Positions 1 to 10,882 of a stretch of DNA of 64,000 bases are shown in pieces; position 1 is the first letter of the stretch, and the number at the start of each line of letters is the position of its first letter. A program made the position numbers and the translations under genes. Where the stretch lies: NCBI GenBank assembly GCA_033964015.1, contig CM066917.1, positions 29,029,951 to 29,093,950 of the forward strand. The letters run 5' to 3'. Below the pieces are notes generated by a model. It saw only the letters and a list, made by a program, of their open reading frames with translations. It searched no databases and had not been told where the DNA came from. The stretch comes from Scolanthus callimorphus (Eukaryota; Cnidaria; Anthozoa; Actiniaria; Edwardsiidae).

Positions 1-439
1 AGGCTCTTTATAGAACAGTGTGTTTGTTTGGATTTCGCTTTAGATTTCCAAACGTAAATCAACAGAGCATGACTGCGACGTAAACAAGCATTTTTGTTGA
101 CTTGTTTGTGAAATTCCAAAGAAATGTGACTAAAAACGTGGCATATTCGAGGTGACTTGACCAAGTTCTTTATGAGCTTATGAGCAGGTAAAATACAGTT
201 CAGTCACTTTTTTTATTGTTTTGCGTCCCAGTAGAACCACATGACAGACAAACTGCAAAAAGCATATTGGTCCCTCAACTTTCGACCGTCCTTTTCGACA
301 GATGTACATCATTTTGAGAAAACAAATATCTTATCTAAAGATCTAAACTGAGCAATCACCCTCCATTAGTTAATCCAAAGCAGGAAAGTGCTGCCCCAAG
401 AAACAGTTTTCATGGACAAATGCCCGATCAAGTAATATA

Positions 440-576
440 CACTTAATGACTGCTCCCGAAGGGAAACATCAGTTTTGTTTCCTGAGAACCTCGATGTTTC
501 CCGAGACGAAGTCGAGGGAAACATCGAGATTCGAGGGAAACAAAACTGTGTTTCCCGAGGGAGTAGTCATTAAGTG
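440..576. repeat. Short fold-back (MITE-like) element
   Basis: The left end, starting CACTTAATGACT, is repeated in inverted orientation at the right end (AGTCATTAAGTG). Inside, GGGAAACA-type motifs recur on both strands, so nearly the whole 137 bp can fold on itself. No coding capacity. Confidence 0.7.
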
Positions 577-875
577 TTTTGTTATATTGCAGAAAATATA
601 CTACTGCTATTTTTTTCTCGCTCTCAAACGCGACGCGCGAAAGCAATATTCCCCAACCTGGCATGTATAACTAAGCGGGCTAAACGCTTGATAAAGCTCG
701 AGTGCTGCTTCAACGTGTAAAAACTCAAAACCAAACGTATCACACGTCTCGTTCGCAGTACCATTCAAGGATTCCCATTCACGGAGTGGTTTGCAGATAC
801 CAATTTAGTAACGCTTGATTTCTAACCAACAGTAAGTCAGATAATTCTAAAATTTTACAACAAAAGTGGCACACA

Positions 876-923
876 AACGTAGAGAATATAGTTTGATGTA
901 ATTAAAACTATATTCTCTACGTT
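876..923. repeat. Perfect 19-bp inverted repeat with a 10-base loop
   Basis: AACGTAGAGAATATAGTTT at 876-894 is exactly reverse-complemented at 905-923, separated by about 10 bases. This is a bare hairpin and may be a very small fold-back transposon remnant. Confidence 0.8.
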
Positions 924-1179
924 GACACTGTTGGGACGAGTTTGAACTCCAAAAACAGGGCTTTGACTCTAGTCTCTTTCGCAGCCCCAGCGACCTGAGT
1001 CACGCAACACTCTTGCGTGACTCCGATCGTCGGAGGTACGAAGGAAATTACTCCGACAACAGATGCACATGAAACAATCTCCAACCAAAAATTGTCGTTT
1101 ATCAACACCTCACGGCCAAAACCATATTTGGATTAATTTACCTTATAAGGAAGTGACAGGAGATCCTCTTTTGATAAGA

Positions 1180-1390
1180 ATTTCGGCAAATGTAGGAAGA
1201 AAACTGAAATTTTGAATGAAAACTTGCAGGAATCACAGAGACTCGAGTTCTCGATCTGTCCACCATTGATTTTGGCTTGGTAACCACGCTAAAATACCCA
1301 CGCACTAGCCCGCGCGACTCGACCCAGTCCTCTCAAGTGCATTCAGCAAAAACGACAATGATCATTGATTCATTGAGATGTACACAGCGG
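1180..1390. repeat. Dispersed repeat, inverted copy near 12.73-12.87 kb
   Basis: The block contains GAGACTCGAGTTCTCGA and, further on, AGCCCGCGCGACTCGACCCA. A diverged reverse-complement copy lies at about 12730-12870, where GGTCGACTCGCGCGCGGGCT and TCGAGAACTCGAGTCTC occur in the matching order. It is an interspersed repeat of unknown class; the boundaries are approximate. Confidence 0.55.
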
Positions 1391-1884
1391 TTTGCGTTGA
1401 CAATTTTATTTCTTATTTTGGGTTTTACCCATACTACGTGAAAATAATGTGAATATATAAAACGCACACTTTGTGTGTCTTTTTAAAATAAACTAAATAA
1501 ATATCTTGCTATTTGGAATTTTTAAACTAAGCTGAAGAAGACAGCTGTAATAAATAAAAAAAAAATGTCTATCGAACTTCAAATGCCTTAGTGCATGTAC
1601 TGTAAATATTTTTTCGCATATCTACAATGAACTGGTCGCCAAAGTAATATTTTATACACTTTCTCGTGGATGTTATTTGCAGGACCGTGGGCTCCGCAGA
1701 ATCATGATAAAATTGAAGCTCCGCATGAGCGGAGCACCATAGTCACAGACTTTGGTATGTTATATTCTCTTTGTTTCTGTTTTGTGGCAGCAATAGTATT
1801 TTAGATTACAATCACTAGAAAATAACATCACATGACGAGAAAGCTCCAGCTGCCTATGAGGGAACTACCCTCTCCTCCCTTACT

Positions 1885-1890
1885 TTTATT
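1885..1890 (-). promoter_or_regulatory. Candidate polyadenylation signal of the ZDHHC gene
   Basis: Read on the minus strand, AATAAA begins two bases after the TAG stop codon. If it is used, the 3' UTR is only a few tens of bases. No other perfect AATAAA for this strand was noticed in the next 200 bases. Confidence 0.5.
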
Positions 1891-1891
1891 T

Positions 1892-4800
1892 CTAGCACTC
1901 CTCCCCCTGTTTATACGATTCCAGCGAGGGAAGTGGTCTCCCGCGCGTGGCTAAAGGAGGGAGCTCAATTGGCTCCGGAGTTTTGCTTCTTTTCTTTTTC
2001 TTCTTTTTCTTGGAGCCTTTAGAGTTTATTTCAGTAGAGTTGTCTCCGTCTAAAGAAGACTTTTTCTTTTTGGAAGTCTGTTCAGTTTCTTGTCTCTTCT
2101 TGGGTTTACTCTGAGCAATTGGCAGCAAATCTTCTTCACTATCGTCATCAGCCAGATCTCCAATCGTACTCGCATTTCCTTGAGAACTCATATCATCCTT
2201 CACTTGAATCGCTCGAGTAGAATTGGCTTTTGCTTGCCGCGATGACGTGTCACCAGCTGATTGGTCGGCTGTTTTTCCCGCTGACGTGGGACCGGCTGAT
2301 TGGCTACCACCCTGTGACGTGTCCTTCTTTGATTGGCTAGATTTAGAGCGAGTTCTACGAGGTGAGGGAGATGGAGATCGACTGCCATCTGACGGTGGTT
2401 CTATATTGATGTCAGGAGGGGGAAACTCTCTCAGAGATTCGTCTGAGGAGCTCCCCACGTCATTGTCAGCATACCCGGAGCTGTGTAAGACTACACGCGG
2501 GGACTGGCCTGAGTCCCGTGGTGTGTTGGGGGATCCCTGACGCTTGATGGCCTGTAATTAATGAAAAATCCTCAAAGGTTAAACATACTACCATTACCAG
2601 TTACATGTTATCATCATACTATCATATGATTTTACCTATGAGCTTATAATTATATTTCCAATTATCATGATTAGCTGGGAATAATTTACAACTTCTTCGC
2701 CTCGCATATCATCATTACATACTCATAGCGCGCTGCCTATGCTCTCCAGAGCTGCATAGTTTGGTATGTCGAAATTGCTCTTTGAGCCTGCAGGTTAGCC
2801 TACAGGTGGCTAGCAGTTACTTGGACTCACGCATGCGTGATTGGGCAGGCGTCCTATCATTCTCGAACCCAGAGCTCCCGGCTCGTAACCTCGCGGGGGA
2901 GGCTCTGGTGACAGCCACTGACGCATGCGCGAGATTTAATACAGAGCCGTTGAGAGAAAGATCTTTCAGCGCATGCTCCAACGGTCAAAATCAGCCAATC
3001 AACGACGGCCCTCAAATGGATGTCCCCAGAGCCTCCCCTGCGAGCAGACGAGCCGGGGAGCTCTGGGTACGAGAATGGCGTCCTATGGCCGATGTGCTTT
3101 GCTCGTTTGCTTGGTTCGTGAGGGACGGTTTTTGTTGCGTTCCCTCCCTCCCACCTACACTGGTTAATGTAACTTCAACTGAGAAATCAGTGTGACTGGT
3201 CACATGATCTATAAATGATGATATATTTGGGAAATTACCACATTGAACTGAATTGTCATGTGCGAGAGCAGAGCAGATCTCGTTTGACTGTGAAAAGGCA
3301 CGGAACGGCACGGAACGGCACGGAACGGAACGGCACGGCACTTTGCCTTCTCGTGAACATTCAGCCAATCACATCGCGCGGAATGACTGATCAACCAATC
3401 AAAATGTTTAGACCCGGCACGGAACGGACCTTTGCCGGCCTTCTCGTGAACATTCAGCCAATCACATCACGCGAAATGACTGATCAACCAATCAAAATGC
3501 AATACAATTTTACTCACCCTCTTTCCCCAAATGCAAATATTAACAATCCTATAAGCTTAGCTATTTTACCTTCGAACTAACTTCATTCATTATTTTGACT
3601 GCAGGCTCATCCTGTTCACGAGACACCGCGGACTGGTCGTTATCTGTAACGTCTTCGTTTCTCTGAAAACTGAAACAGCAAAGTCAAAGCATGTATTTGA
3701 TAATATATCCCCCCCGGGCATTAAAAAGCCCTACTCTGACACTCCTTTGTTATTAATTTGATTAGAAATAAAAAGAAAATTATGTGTAGAAATTTCGAAA
3801 TAGTTATCTAAAATCAAAGATGTATATATTAATTGATTTACCGAATGCAATCCAAACTATTGCCACTACATTCCCTATAAATCAGCCGATAGAATGGATG
3901 GTTTCTTTGACGTATGTTGCTAGGCTGACAAAATAGTGACTGACTTACTGACTTAATACTGGGATACTGACTGGATATGGGAAACTAAATGTAATGGAAT
4001 ATATTTTTTAAAAATGTGACGCACTCGGAAAAACGAACTCGAAAAAAGTTGGAGCGCGCTATTTCTCATGGAGAAATAAAAACACTATTTTATTACCTTA
4101 TTTCATTGGTTTCCGTTGTAGCAGAAGGTCTAACTTTGTTATTCTGTTGAGCACAATAAAAATATAACGAAATGAAGACGTAGTATACGTAAAATGGGAT
4201 CATTTTTAACCAATATTTTCTTTTCTTTTTTTACGTGAGCCAGCCAACAAGGCGAATAAATAATTCAAGGGCTTGAAATAAACAAAAAATAAAAATAAAC
4301 TTAAAAAAAAACAAATCAATAAAAGCACATTAAAGTGTGATAATAGATGAAATGAATGATGCCTTGGTTTTGGAATGATTTATGCCCCATCTTGGAAAAG
4401 TACAAAGTACTAGTGGTTTTGGGGTATTAAAGCATGAAAAAATAGCGCTGTTCATGCAGACGTCATCCATTGTTATTAATGTGCCAACCTGAGATCGATT
4501 GGGTCACAGAACAAAGGGCGCCTCCCCCAGGGTCTTCTCCCGAGTCAACCGCCATTTTGAAAAACGACCGAGAAGACCCTGGGACGAGGTTGGGAAAACG
4601 TTTACAAATCTGGATACTGTAATTCCTGTACTCTATAATCCATTTACCTTAAACTTTTTTGATCTTTGACACCCAGATTCAACATCTGCTGTAGTGGATT
4701 TGTCTCGTGAATTGACAATATATTCATAAGTACTAATATTCAGACAAACTGGAAAAGAAAACACAACTACATTAACACCCAGGAGAGGAAAGAGAGTCTT

Positions 4801-7800
4801 CCTGCTGGTGACAAATTGGTTACTGAGGTTAAAACACAGTCAAACAGTGTTTTAACGGCTGATTAACTCCCGCATCGGGGGTCTCAAGGACCTGGGAAAA
4901 TTCCAGGGTGGAAGAGTCTATTAAGGCCAAGGAAATTCCAAGAGGAGGGGGACTATCTGAACCCTGGAAATTCCTAGCGGGAGGGGTCGAGGACCCCTGG
5001 AAATCATGGAAATTGCAAAGGGAGGGGTCTGTCTAATCTGTGAAAAAGGGGGTGTTTTATAGGCAACCTGGAAATTCCAAGGGAGGAGGTGTCCAAATTA
5101 AGCTGAATTATTTGTGATCCTAACAGCGCCACTGGCAGCCAAGTGGCCATAAACATGGGCACTGAGGGCAGTCACTTCAAGAGGGATTATTACCTCCTCA
5201 GTGATCCCCCCTGAAACATTGCTATTTAGAGAAGTAAAGGCGAGAGAGGACCTTGGTTTATTGTCGATGTGAAAGATGTGAAACACAGAGAACAACATGC
5301 AACTCACAAATGAACCAGTTTTAACCAGGACCCAAGCCGAGAGTCGAACCCGGACCACAGCAACCAGAGCCATAACACTGAACCAACTGTGGGTGCTTCA
5401 CGCAATGAAACATTCCCTTCTCCAAACCTTTTTTTTACTTCTTTTGACTTTCAAATGAAAATTCTAAAACACAGTGGTGTTAAAAAATAATGTATATTAC
5501 TTACTTATGTAAATATGAAATCCTAGTAAATGTCCTAAAGAGCAATGGTCACCAAAAGCAAGGCAATCACAGCACCAACAAATATCACAAATACATTATC
5601 AGCAACAGGAACAAAGAGCTTGAGTTTGCCATCTGAAGGACAAAGGGAAAAATACATAATTAATTAAAGTGCAGTGCAGAGTGTAATTGAAGAAGGGCCA
5701 TGGGTATGTGGGATCTGTGCCTGCCGTAAAAAGTCATCGGAATAGTAGGGAGTACAACCCCCTCCCCCCAGGAGTTCACCTTTTCAGACAGTTCAAAACT
5801 CTTAGGAGACAACTACTGAGAAACATCATGAGTGACCAAAATGTGTGGCATTCTAAGGTGCCAAGAAGATATTTGCTGAAATGACCATGTTAGGGATAAT
5901 TCATAAAAGCAACATAGTCTGAATTTTCATGCTCTTTTCATGTCCAGGCTACACCCTGGCCCCACCTAAAACAAAGTTAACCACACCATACCTGTCTGTG
6001 TTTGCAGTAAATCTGACTTGCTGACAAAAAATATAACAAACAGATACAATGTGAATGCTAATATGATTAATGCCAGGATGAACCCAGAGGCAACACAGCC
6101 TATGAAGAGCCTGAAAAAAAAAATGGAACAAATTTCAGTATTCTGCTGTTACTAAATTCTAACAAACTTCAAGCAGTACCTCCTTTGAGTAATAGCATTT
6201 ATTTGGTCTCCAAACGTATCAGGCTCTAAAGCTCAGTATTTAAATTTACTAGATTCTGTAATCTTATGTCACTTCTAGGAGGCTCATTTTGAATTTCAAA
6301 TCATTACGAAAAGGCCTGCAGTCTCAAATTATTAAGGCTAAGAGCTTGGACTAAAGGAGCTTGGAGGGGAGGGATACTCTTCTTAATGTCATAATTCCCT
6401 TTTGGATCTTCTTTTTAGAAAACATGTTCTACACTGTATCTTATACCTCCTTTGGCTAAAAATCTATATTAAACACTAAAACACCCCCAGTTGCCAGAGT
6501 CCAATTGGTTTTCATAGAACAACCAAAGAAAATATCTCTTATTTGACATACTTGTAATTTCTGCCACCAACACATGTGTTCAGCCACTTGCAGTGGTGAT
6601 CAAAATCTGAAATGCACTTGTTACAAACTGAACAATGCTTGCTTGTGGGACTCCTGTGGTGACAAACAAAAAATATTTTTGTAAAACATCTGGCTTTGGT
6701 AATTTACAGATAATGTATGGAAGAAAGTTGATATCCTATGCAGCATCCATAAAAATCTTTATCAAGGTTAACAGAAATTTCTGTTCTCCTTGATAAAGGC
6801 AGTACTGTGGAAATGTCCAATGTCAAATATTCAGAGTTGTATATTTATATTCAATTGTTTACTACAGATAATGTATGAGGAGTAGACTCTGGTGGCCTAA
6901 ATATCTCTGATTTTCAACCTTGATTTTTCCCTCTCGAAAAATCTAGTAATCACCATACAACACCCATCATTAAGAAAATATGATGTTCGTAGTTTAGATA
7001 CTCACACATCTGTTTCACATATGTGACAGTGATTATTCTCTATGACATGCGCATGGAGATTACGATCAAATGCTTGTTTCTCTTTTAAGTAAGTACCATG
7101 TATATTTCTATCAGCGGGATCAATAGACAATGCTGCTAAGTGGAAAACTACATGGACGACAAGAAGACCACCTGGAATCTGACATCAGTGTTGTCAAGGT
7201 CAAAAAGTCTGACAAAAAATGAATTTACCAAATCGAAAATTACAGACATTAAAAACAACTAAAAGGAAAACACAAGGGCATTAGAACATTGTTGCAAATC
7301 TGATATGACATAGCTTTTCTGTACTTAATCAGTATATAATTATTAAAACATAATGGATCTTTTGATGTTTTTTAATATCATACATAGACCTTTTAGTGTC
7401 CCTCTGGGGATAAATGTTTTTTTTTTTTTGCTAAAAGGTCTAATACATGTAAATGTATGATTATTTAAACTTTAATACAAGCCTCAGCATCTCTGCAAGC
7501 CTGACATTTTACCAATTTCTCCCTACAGAATGTATATTATATTCTTAATAATAGGTTCCCTGCTAGCAGAGGCCTCTTTTCTCTGCATTTCACTTTCAAA
7601 ATGGTTAACTTGGTAGGCCTAGGGGTAACATGGAATGAGAGTCACGTTTTGGTCATTTGAGAAAATTTAATCTGATCTGGCTGGTTTTTGCCCCATGGCT
7701 AACATTGTGAAATATTCATGATTTCCTGCAAGAAATATTGAACAACAAAGTGGGTCATTTTGGTCTTTTCAGTTGCTGTTGTTAGTATCTAATACAAAAC

Positions 7801-8446
7801 ACAGCTTTTGCAAAGTGATATGCAACTTGAGACATCAAAAGGAAATTGCTGTTCTATAACAGCTGTCAAGAAATGATACTTAAATGGTATGATTGAGACC
7901 CTTTCTTAACAAAAAAAAATTCTCAAATTATTTTCCTTTTCATCACAACTAGTTGGGAATTTAATATGAAAAATGTACATTTCTATAAAATGATCAACTT
8001 TTAGGCACAAAAGATTTACTGAACAACAAATAATAAGTAAGTTTTTTTTATGGATAATTTTTTCCTGGATTTGTTATTTTTATCTGCTCATTTTGGTGTT
8101 ATTACATACTGACTTTATAATCATTGAGAATATAAAATTGCCACTTTTGGGGAATCCTGACACAAATAGGCAAAATACAAAGGCACATAAACAGGATTAA
8201 GTTAAATCTCCATGCCGCAGACAAGGATACAATATATCCAGCCGCCTTCCATTCGCTTGGTAAGTGAAGAACAAAGATCCCAAAATATACGATTCCGAAG
8301 AAGATTATAAAGAACCAAGCAACAAATTGCAAAGGGTGCCATGGGCAAGTCCAACCATTTATTCGCTCTTTTCGTCCAACATGAACTGTTGAAGGTGTCC
8401 TAGAAGACGTAGGCGCTTGGTTTGTGCCGTGGAGGAAACGAGTCAT
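1892..8446 (-). CDS. ZDHHC1: DHHC-type protein S-palmitoyltransferase, ZDHHC1/ZDHHC11-like
   Basis: This integral membrane enzyme is expected to transfer palmitate from an autoacylated cysteine to cysteines of substrate proteins. Nine coding exons fit in phase: 8446-8231, 7178-7006, 6653-6552, 6110-5992, 5632-5505, 4748-4648, 4143-4097, 3669-3570 and 2551-1892, giving about 548 codons. Exon 1 encodes [21 protein letters not shown] TM1. Exon 2 carries SIDPAD and [11 protein letters not shown]. Exon 3 carries the catalytic core [18 protein letters not shown], with the zinc-binding Cys/His residues around it. Exons 4 and 5 encode TM3 and TM4, and exon 6 has the STYEYIV motif typical of ZDHHC1/11. 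The cytosolic tail is Ser- and Lys-rich and ends in a basic [10 protein letters not shown] run. The start follows a short spliced 5' leader. Exon 5 has a one-base frame break near 5537-5539, where the run AAA would need one more A. ZDHHC1 and ZDHHC11 cannot be separated here. Confidence 0.9.
2858..3077. repeat. MITE with CATTCTCG...CGAGAATG termini (copy 1)
   Basis: The left end reads CATTCTCGAACCCAGAGCTC and the right end is its near-perfect reverse complement. The interior contains CGCATGCGCGAGATTTAATA and GCGCATGCTCCAACG. A second copy in the opposite orientation is at 57166-57378 and a truncated end is at about 46176-46236. It is non-coding and lies in the last intron of the ZDHHC gene. 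Confidence 0.8.
3265..3500. repeat. Internally duplicated repeat block
   Basis: It begins GAGCAGATCTCGTTTGACTG, resembling the terminus of the element at 12262-12719. It then has a short CGGAACGGCA tandem array (about 3298-3345) and two roughly 92-bp units sharing CTCGTGAACATTCAGCCAAT (about 3350 and 3442). No matching right terminus was seen, so this may be a truncated, internally amplified MITE. Confidence 0.55.
3690..3935. repeat. Fragment of the TTAAAGAGCC-type MITE family
   Basis: It contains ACTCCTTTGTTATTAATTTG and AAATCAGCCGATAGAATGG, followed by a GTATGTTGCTAGGCTGACA-like end. Together these match parts of the family also seen at 15846-16073, 37434-38047, about 45600-45780 and 61791-63705. 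Confidence 0.5.
4869..5095. repeat. Degenerate array of CTGGAAATTCC-like units
   Basis: Several spaced copies of a GGGAGGGG...CCTGGAAATTCC motif occur. Related GTGGAAATTCCAGGG-type sequence appears at 13219-13435, 19555-19755 and 47600-47735, so this is a family of simple interspersed elements rather than a single local satellite. Confidence 0.55.
5098..5395 (-). mobile_element. Candidate tRNA-derived SINE
   Basis: Read on the minus strand from about 5395, the sequence has a tRNA-like head: CCCACAGTTGGTTCAGTG holds an A-box-like segment, and about 30 bases later GGGTTCGACTC matches a pol III B box. Downstream sequence to about 5100 would be the body. The match is to the general tRNA layout only; no complete acceptor stem was found, so an intact tRNA gene is unlikely. 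Confidence 0.5.
7179..8230 (-). other. ZDHHC1: Predicted U12-type GT-AG intron (ZDHHC intron 1)
   Basis: The only donor that keeps the palmitoyltransferase in frame after AAGYI is GTATCCTTG, close to the U12 5' splice consensus GTATCCTTT. The intron ends ACCTTGACAACACTGATGTCAG split as ACCTTGAC then AACACTGATGTCAG. ACCTTGAC differs by one base from the U12 branch-site consensus TCCTTGAC and sits about 14 bases before the AG. Such introns are removed by the minor spliceosome (U11/U12). Confidence 0.7.
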
Positions 8447-8448
8447 GG

Positions 8449-8454
8449 CTACAT
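8449..8454 (-). promoter_or_regulatory. ZDHHC1: Start-stop element (ATGTAG) just before the ZDHHC start codon
   Basis: On the minus strand the leader reads ATGTAGCCATGACT. An ATG followed at once by a stop lies two bases before the main ATG (8446-8444). Minimal start-stop upstream frames are known to hold initiating ribosomes and reduce main-frame translation. Use here is an inference. Confidence 0.6.
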
Positions 8455-8607
8455 TCGACTCTAGAAAGAAGATAAGATAGCACGTTTGATTCTTTCATGC
8501 TTTCAACGTTTCGTGCAACAGCAAGACTGAAACAGATTTCGTTTTTTTGCTAAATATGGCAAATTTGAAGGCATAATAACGATAGAAATACTAAAGAAAT
8601 ATCTTAC

Positions 8608-8760
8608 CTTTGTAATGTTATCTTTTAATGGTCCAATATTTACGCAAAAGCCGCGAAAATCTGTCTGATTTTCTGGGCATGATTGTTGTTGATTTGTCGT
8701 CGAATGATCTGAAAAGTGTTGGCCGCGAGGGACTAGGCAAGTATTTGCCAATCGTTGTTA
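8608..8760 (-). other. ZDHHC1: Predicted 5' untranslated exon of the ZDHHC gene
   Basis: A donor GTAAGAT (rc of 8601-8607) and an acceptor TTTCTAG just right of 8460 allow a 147-bp intron (8461-8607), with the coding exon's leader at 8447-8460. The exon contains a 20-codon upstream open frame at 8680-8618. The 5' end of the exon is a guess from the loss of transcript-like sequence near 8760. Confidence 0.45.
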
Positions 8761-9001
8761 TGGCAACATATAGCACGGGCGCCAGGATAAAAACAAATCA
8801 GGCATAAGGTAGGTAAGGCCGCAAACGTCGTGCCAGAGTCGCGCCGTTCCAATCCAAAACAATAGAAAGTTTTTGATAATAAAGTCTAATGAAGCGGCAT
8901 CCTTTGAAAAAGGAAAGTTTCGACAGAAGAAGAGAAGAGCGACTGAAGTTCGACGTTTGTCGTAGGTCTAGTATATGTACTGTTCCAGGGCTATCACAAG
9001 T

Positions 9002-9302
9002 GAGAATGAACACTAACTATACACACATCTCTGGCCTAGACGGAACGCCAGCACAGTCTATTACCCGTGCAGTTCGGCAACCATGTACAGCTGTTTCGTC
9101 CTTGTTAGGACTCATCAGCATGGCATAGCCGGTGTTTGCCTCAGTAAACTTCATTGGCAAACAACTGCAGTAGAGGCGACTTCGAAAATCGAAGTGCTTT
9201 AAACCACAGCAAAGACCCATGTGGGACCTTTAGCTGCGACCGGGCTAGCGTTCCGTCTAGGCCAGACTTATGCCGATGTGTGTATAGTTAGTGTTCATTC
9301 TC
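9002..9302. mobile_element. TIR element flanked by a 12-bp direct repeat
   Basis: The termini are GAGAATGAACACTAACTATA and its reverse complement, with CTGGCCTAGACGGAACG and its complement further in. AGGGCTATCACA occurs at 8987-8998 and again at 9303-9314, immediately right of the element. It is separated from the left terminus by only AGT. The 300-bp interior is non-coding. The flanking repeat may be an unusually long target duplication or part of a larger terminus. Confidence 0.75.
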
Positions 9303-9587
9303 AGGGCTATCACAGACTGTCATGTTGGAGCTTCGCCAGTCCTTCTGAGAAAAAAGAAACCATATATTGTTGCGAGCAAATATGCGGCTCAAGTATTCTG
9401 AATGTATGACTGGAGGTCCGTGCGGGCCTCGTTAGATTGTTTATGGCACTTAAAGATGAGACAGCCTTGCAACTTTTCTGCGCTCCTGAAGCGACCCATT
9501 TGACTTATTTCCGAACCTGAATTATATATGCCGTTACAACTAGTGCTTGTATGAAGGAACTGAAAGGATGAGTCAAGAAGCTCCATT

Positions 9588-9765
9588 CAGGGGCGGATCC
9601 AGCATTTTAGAAAGGGTGGTGCGTTTCTGTTTTGAAGAGCCAGATCTGTCTATAGGGCTACTATAAACCTAGCTTGGCTGTCATGGACTACATTTTGCCG
9701 TTTCAAACCATTTTTGCATCGCAAAGGGGGGTGCGTCCACACCACCCCTGGATCCGCCACTCCAG
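9588..9765. mobile_element. GGCGGATCC-type MITE
   Basis: The ends are CAGGGGCGGATCCAG and CCCCTGGATCCGCCACT. Further members or fragments of this family, with CAGGSGCGGATCCAGG-like ends, are at 9877-9910, 10790-10882, 11738-11910, 14525-14705, 23337-23518 and 23615-23766. Ends of this kind occur on short non-autonomous DNA transposons in many invertebrates. No transposase is present. Confidence 0.7.
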
Positions 9766-10789
9766 TATTCAGTCTGGTAAAACAAGATGGCGCGCGACAG
9801 GCGAATGGGCGCGCAACCAGTTTATAATATAGCACGGCTGCCATCGTGTAGTACGAGTCTAGTGCGTAAGACCAGTGGTGGCGGATCCAGGGGGTTTCAT
9901 TTTTACTACTGCACCACGCCCCCAAAAAAGAGGTATACCAATCCTTCTTTGTTGTCCGTGGCCCTCTCACGAGGCGAAATCGTGGTTGCTACATCATGAA
10001 TTTAATATATATGCTGGTATACAATGGGTCACATAAGAAAAGAACCACTCTGAAATAACAAAAGTCTTTTACCAACTGTTAGTCCACACCACCCACTTAC
10101 ATCAGCATGTCACGCACTCACGCAGTGACGAGAGAGCCTTTCGGAGAGCGAACGTTTTCACAAAACAACAAGACATTTTCGAAGATTTTACTGAAAACCT
10201 TAAATGAGAAGATACACAAATAAGCAAGTACACATTGAAACATTACCTTGAGCCACAGTTTCTTTAAAGTGCCTTAGAATTATACAGTGGTTACGGATTC
10301 CGATCTCCATTTAGGCTTTGCACTGCAGTTCTTTCTCACAGTTACATGTGACCGATAGTGTAAATAAAGGGCATTTCGTAGTTCCATTTTGTAATGTCCA
10401 GCTAGATTATCTCATCTTTTGATAACTTTGCAGGTGTGTGCTTGTTCACTTGCTGTTGAGTGTTGCTTGCTTTCTAAATCCAAGTTTTGTTTTCGAGCTC
10501 CGCAATTCCCCGGGCCCGAGAGAGTTTTTTGCCTTCTTCAGCTTATTTAGAAACTTTTCAAGCTTTTACGAGCATCCACTTGTGTTCTACATGTTATTCT
10601 ATAGTGATTCCCTTGCCGTTTTTGAGATTTTCTCGATCCGGCTTTTTCTTCAAGCTCTCTTCTTCTCGTAGCATCGTAGCGATTGCACGTCGTGGGGCAT
10701 TGCTAATCAAAAATTCTCGCCTGCGGCTCGTGAGTCCACAACATTTTGACCACGATTATTGCGTAAATCGTGGGAAGAGTTCATACCAC

Positions 10790-10882
10790 TGTAAAGCCCT
10801 GGAAAAACCGATCCCAAAAATCGGTTCGTTGGGAGAGGGGGTTCATTTGCACCCGATGAGCCCCCCCTGGATCCGCGCCTGT
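10790..10882. repeat. GGCGGATCC-type MITE, short copy
   Basis: It runs from AAAGCCCTGGAAAAACCGAT through a CCGATCCCAAAAATCGG hairpin to CCCCCTGGATCCGCGCCTG. Only the right terminus is typical of the family. Confidence 0.45.

Larger units (their letters stand above)
1..1884. other. Intergenic region downstream of the ZDHHC gene
   Basis: No conserved coding exon is visible on either strand; the short open frames lack splice context and family resemblance. The stretch holds a fold-back element (440-576), a perfect hairpin (876-923), a copy of a dispersed repeat (about 1180-1390) and a small hairpin near 1719-1737 built on GCTCCGC/GCGGAGC. The remainder is AT-rich single-copy-looking sequence. 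Confidence 0.6.

Noticed and set aside
5098..5395. Intact tRNA gene
   Set aside because: A- and B-box-like segments are present, but no full cloverleaf with paired acceptor stem was found. A SINE head is more likely.
8102..8230. Continuation of palmitoyltransferase exon 1 to the stop at 8102
   Set aside because: The extra residues do not match the family. The U12-type donor at 8230 joins to the conserved next exon in frame.
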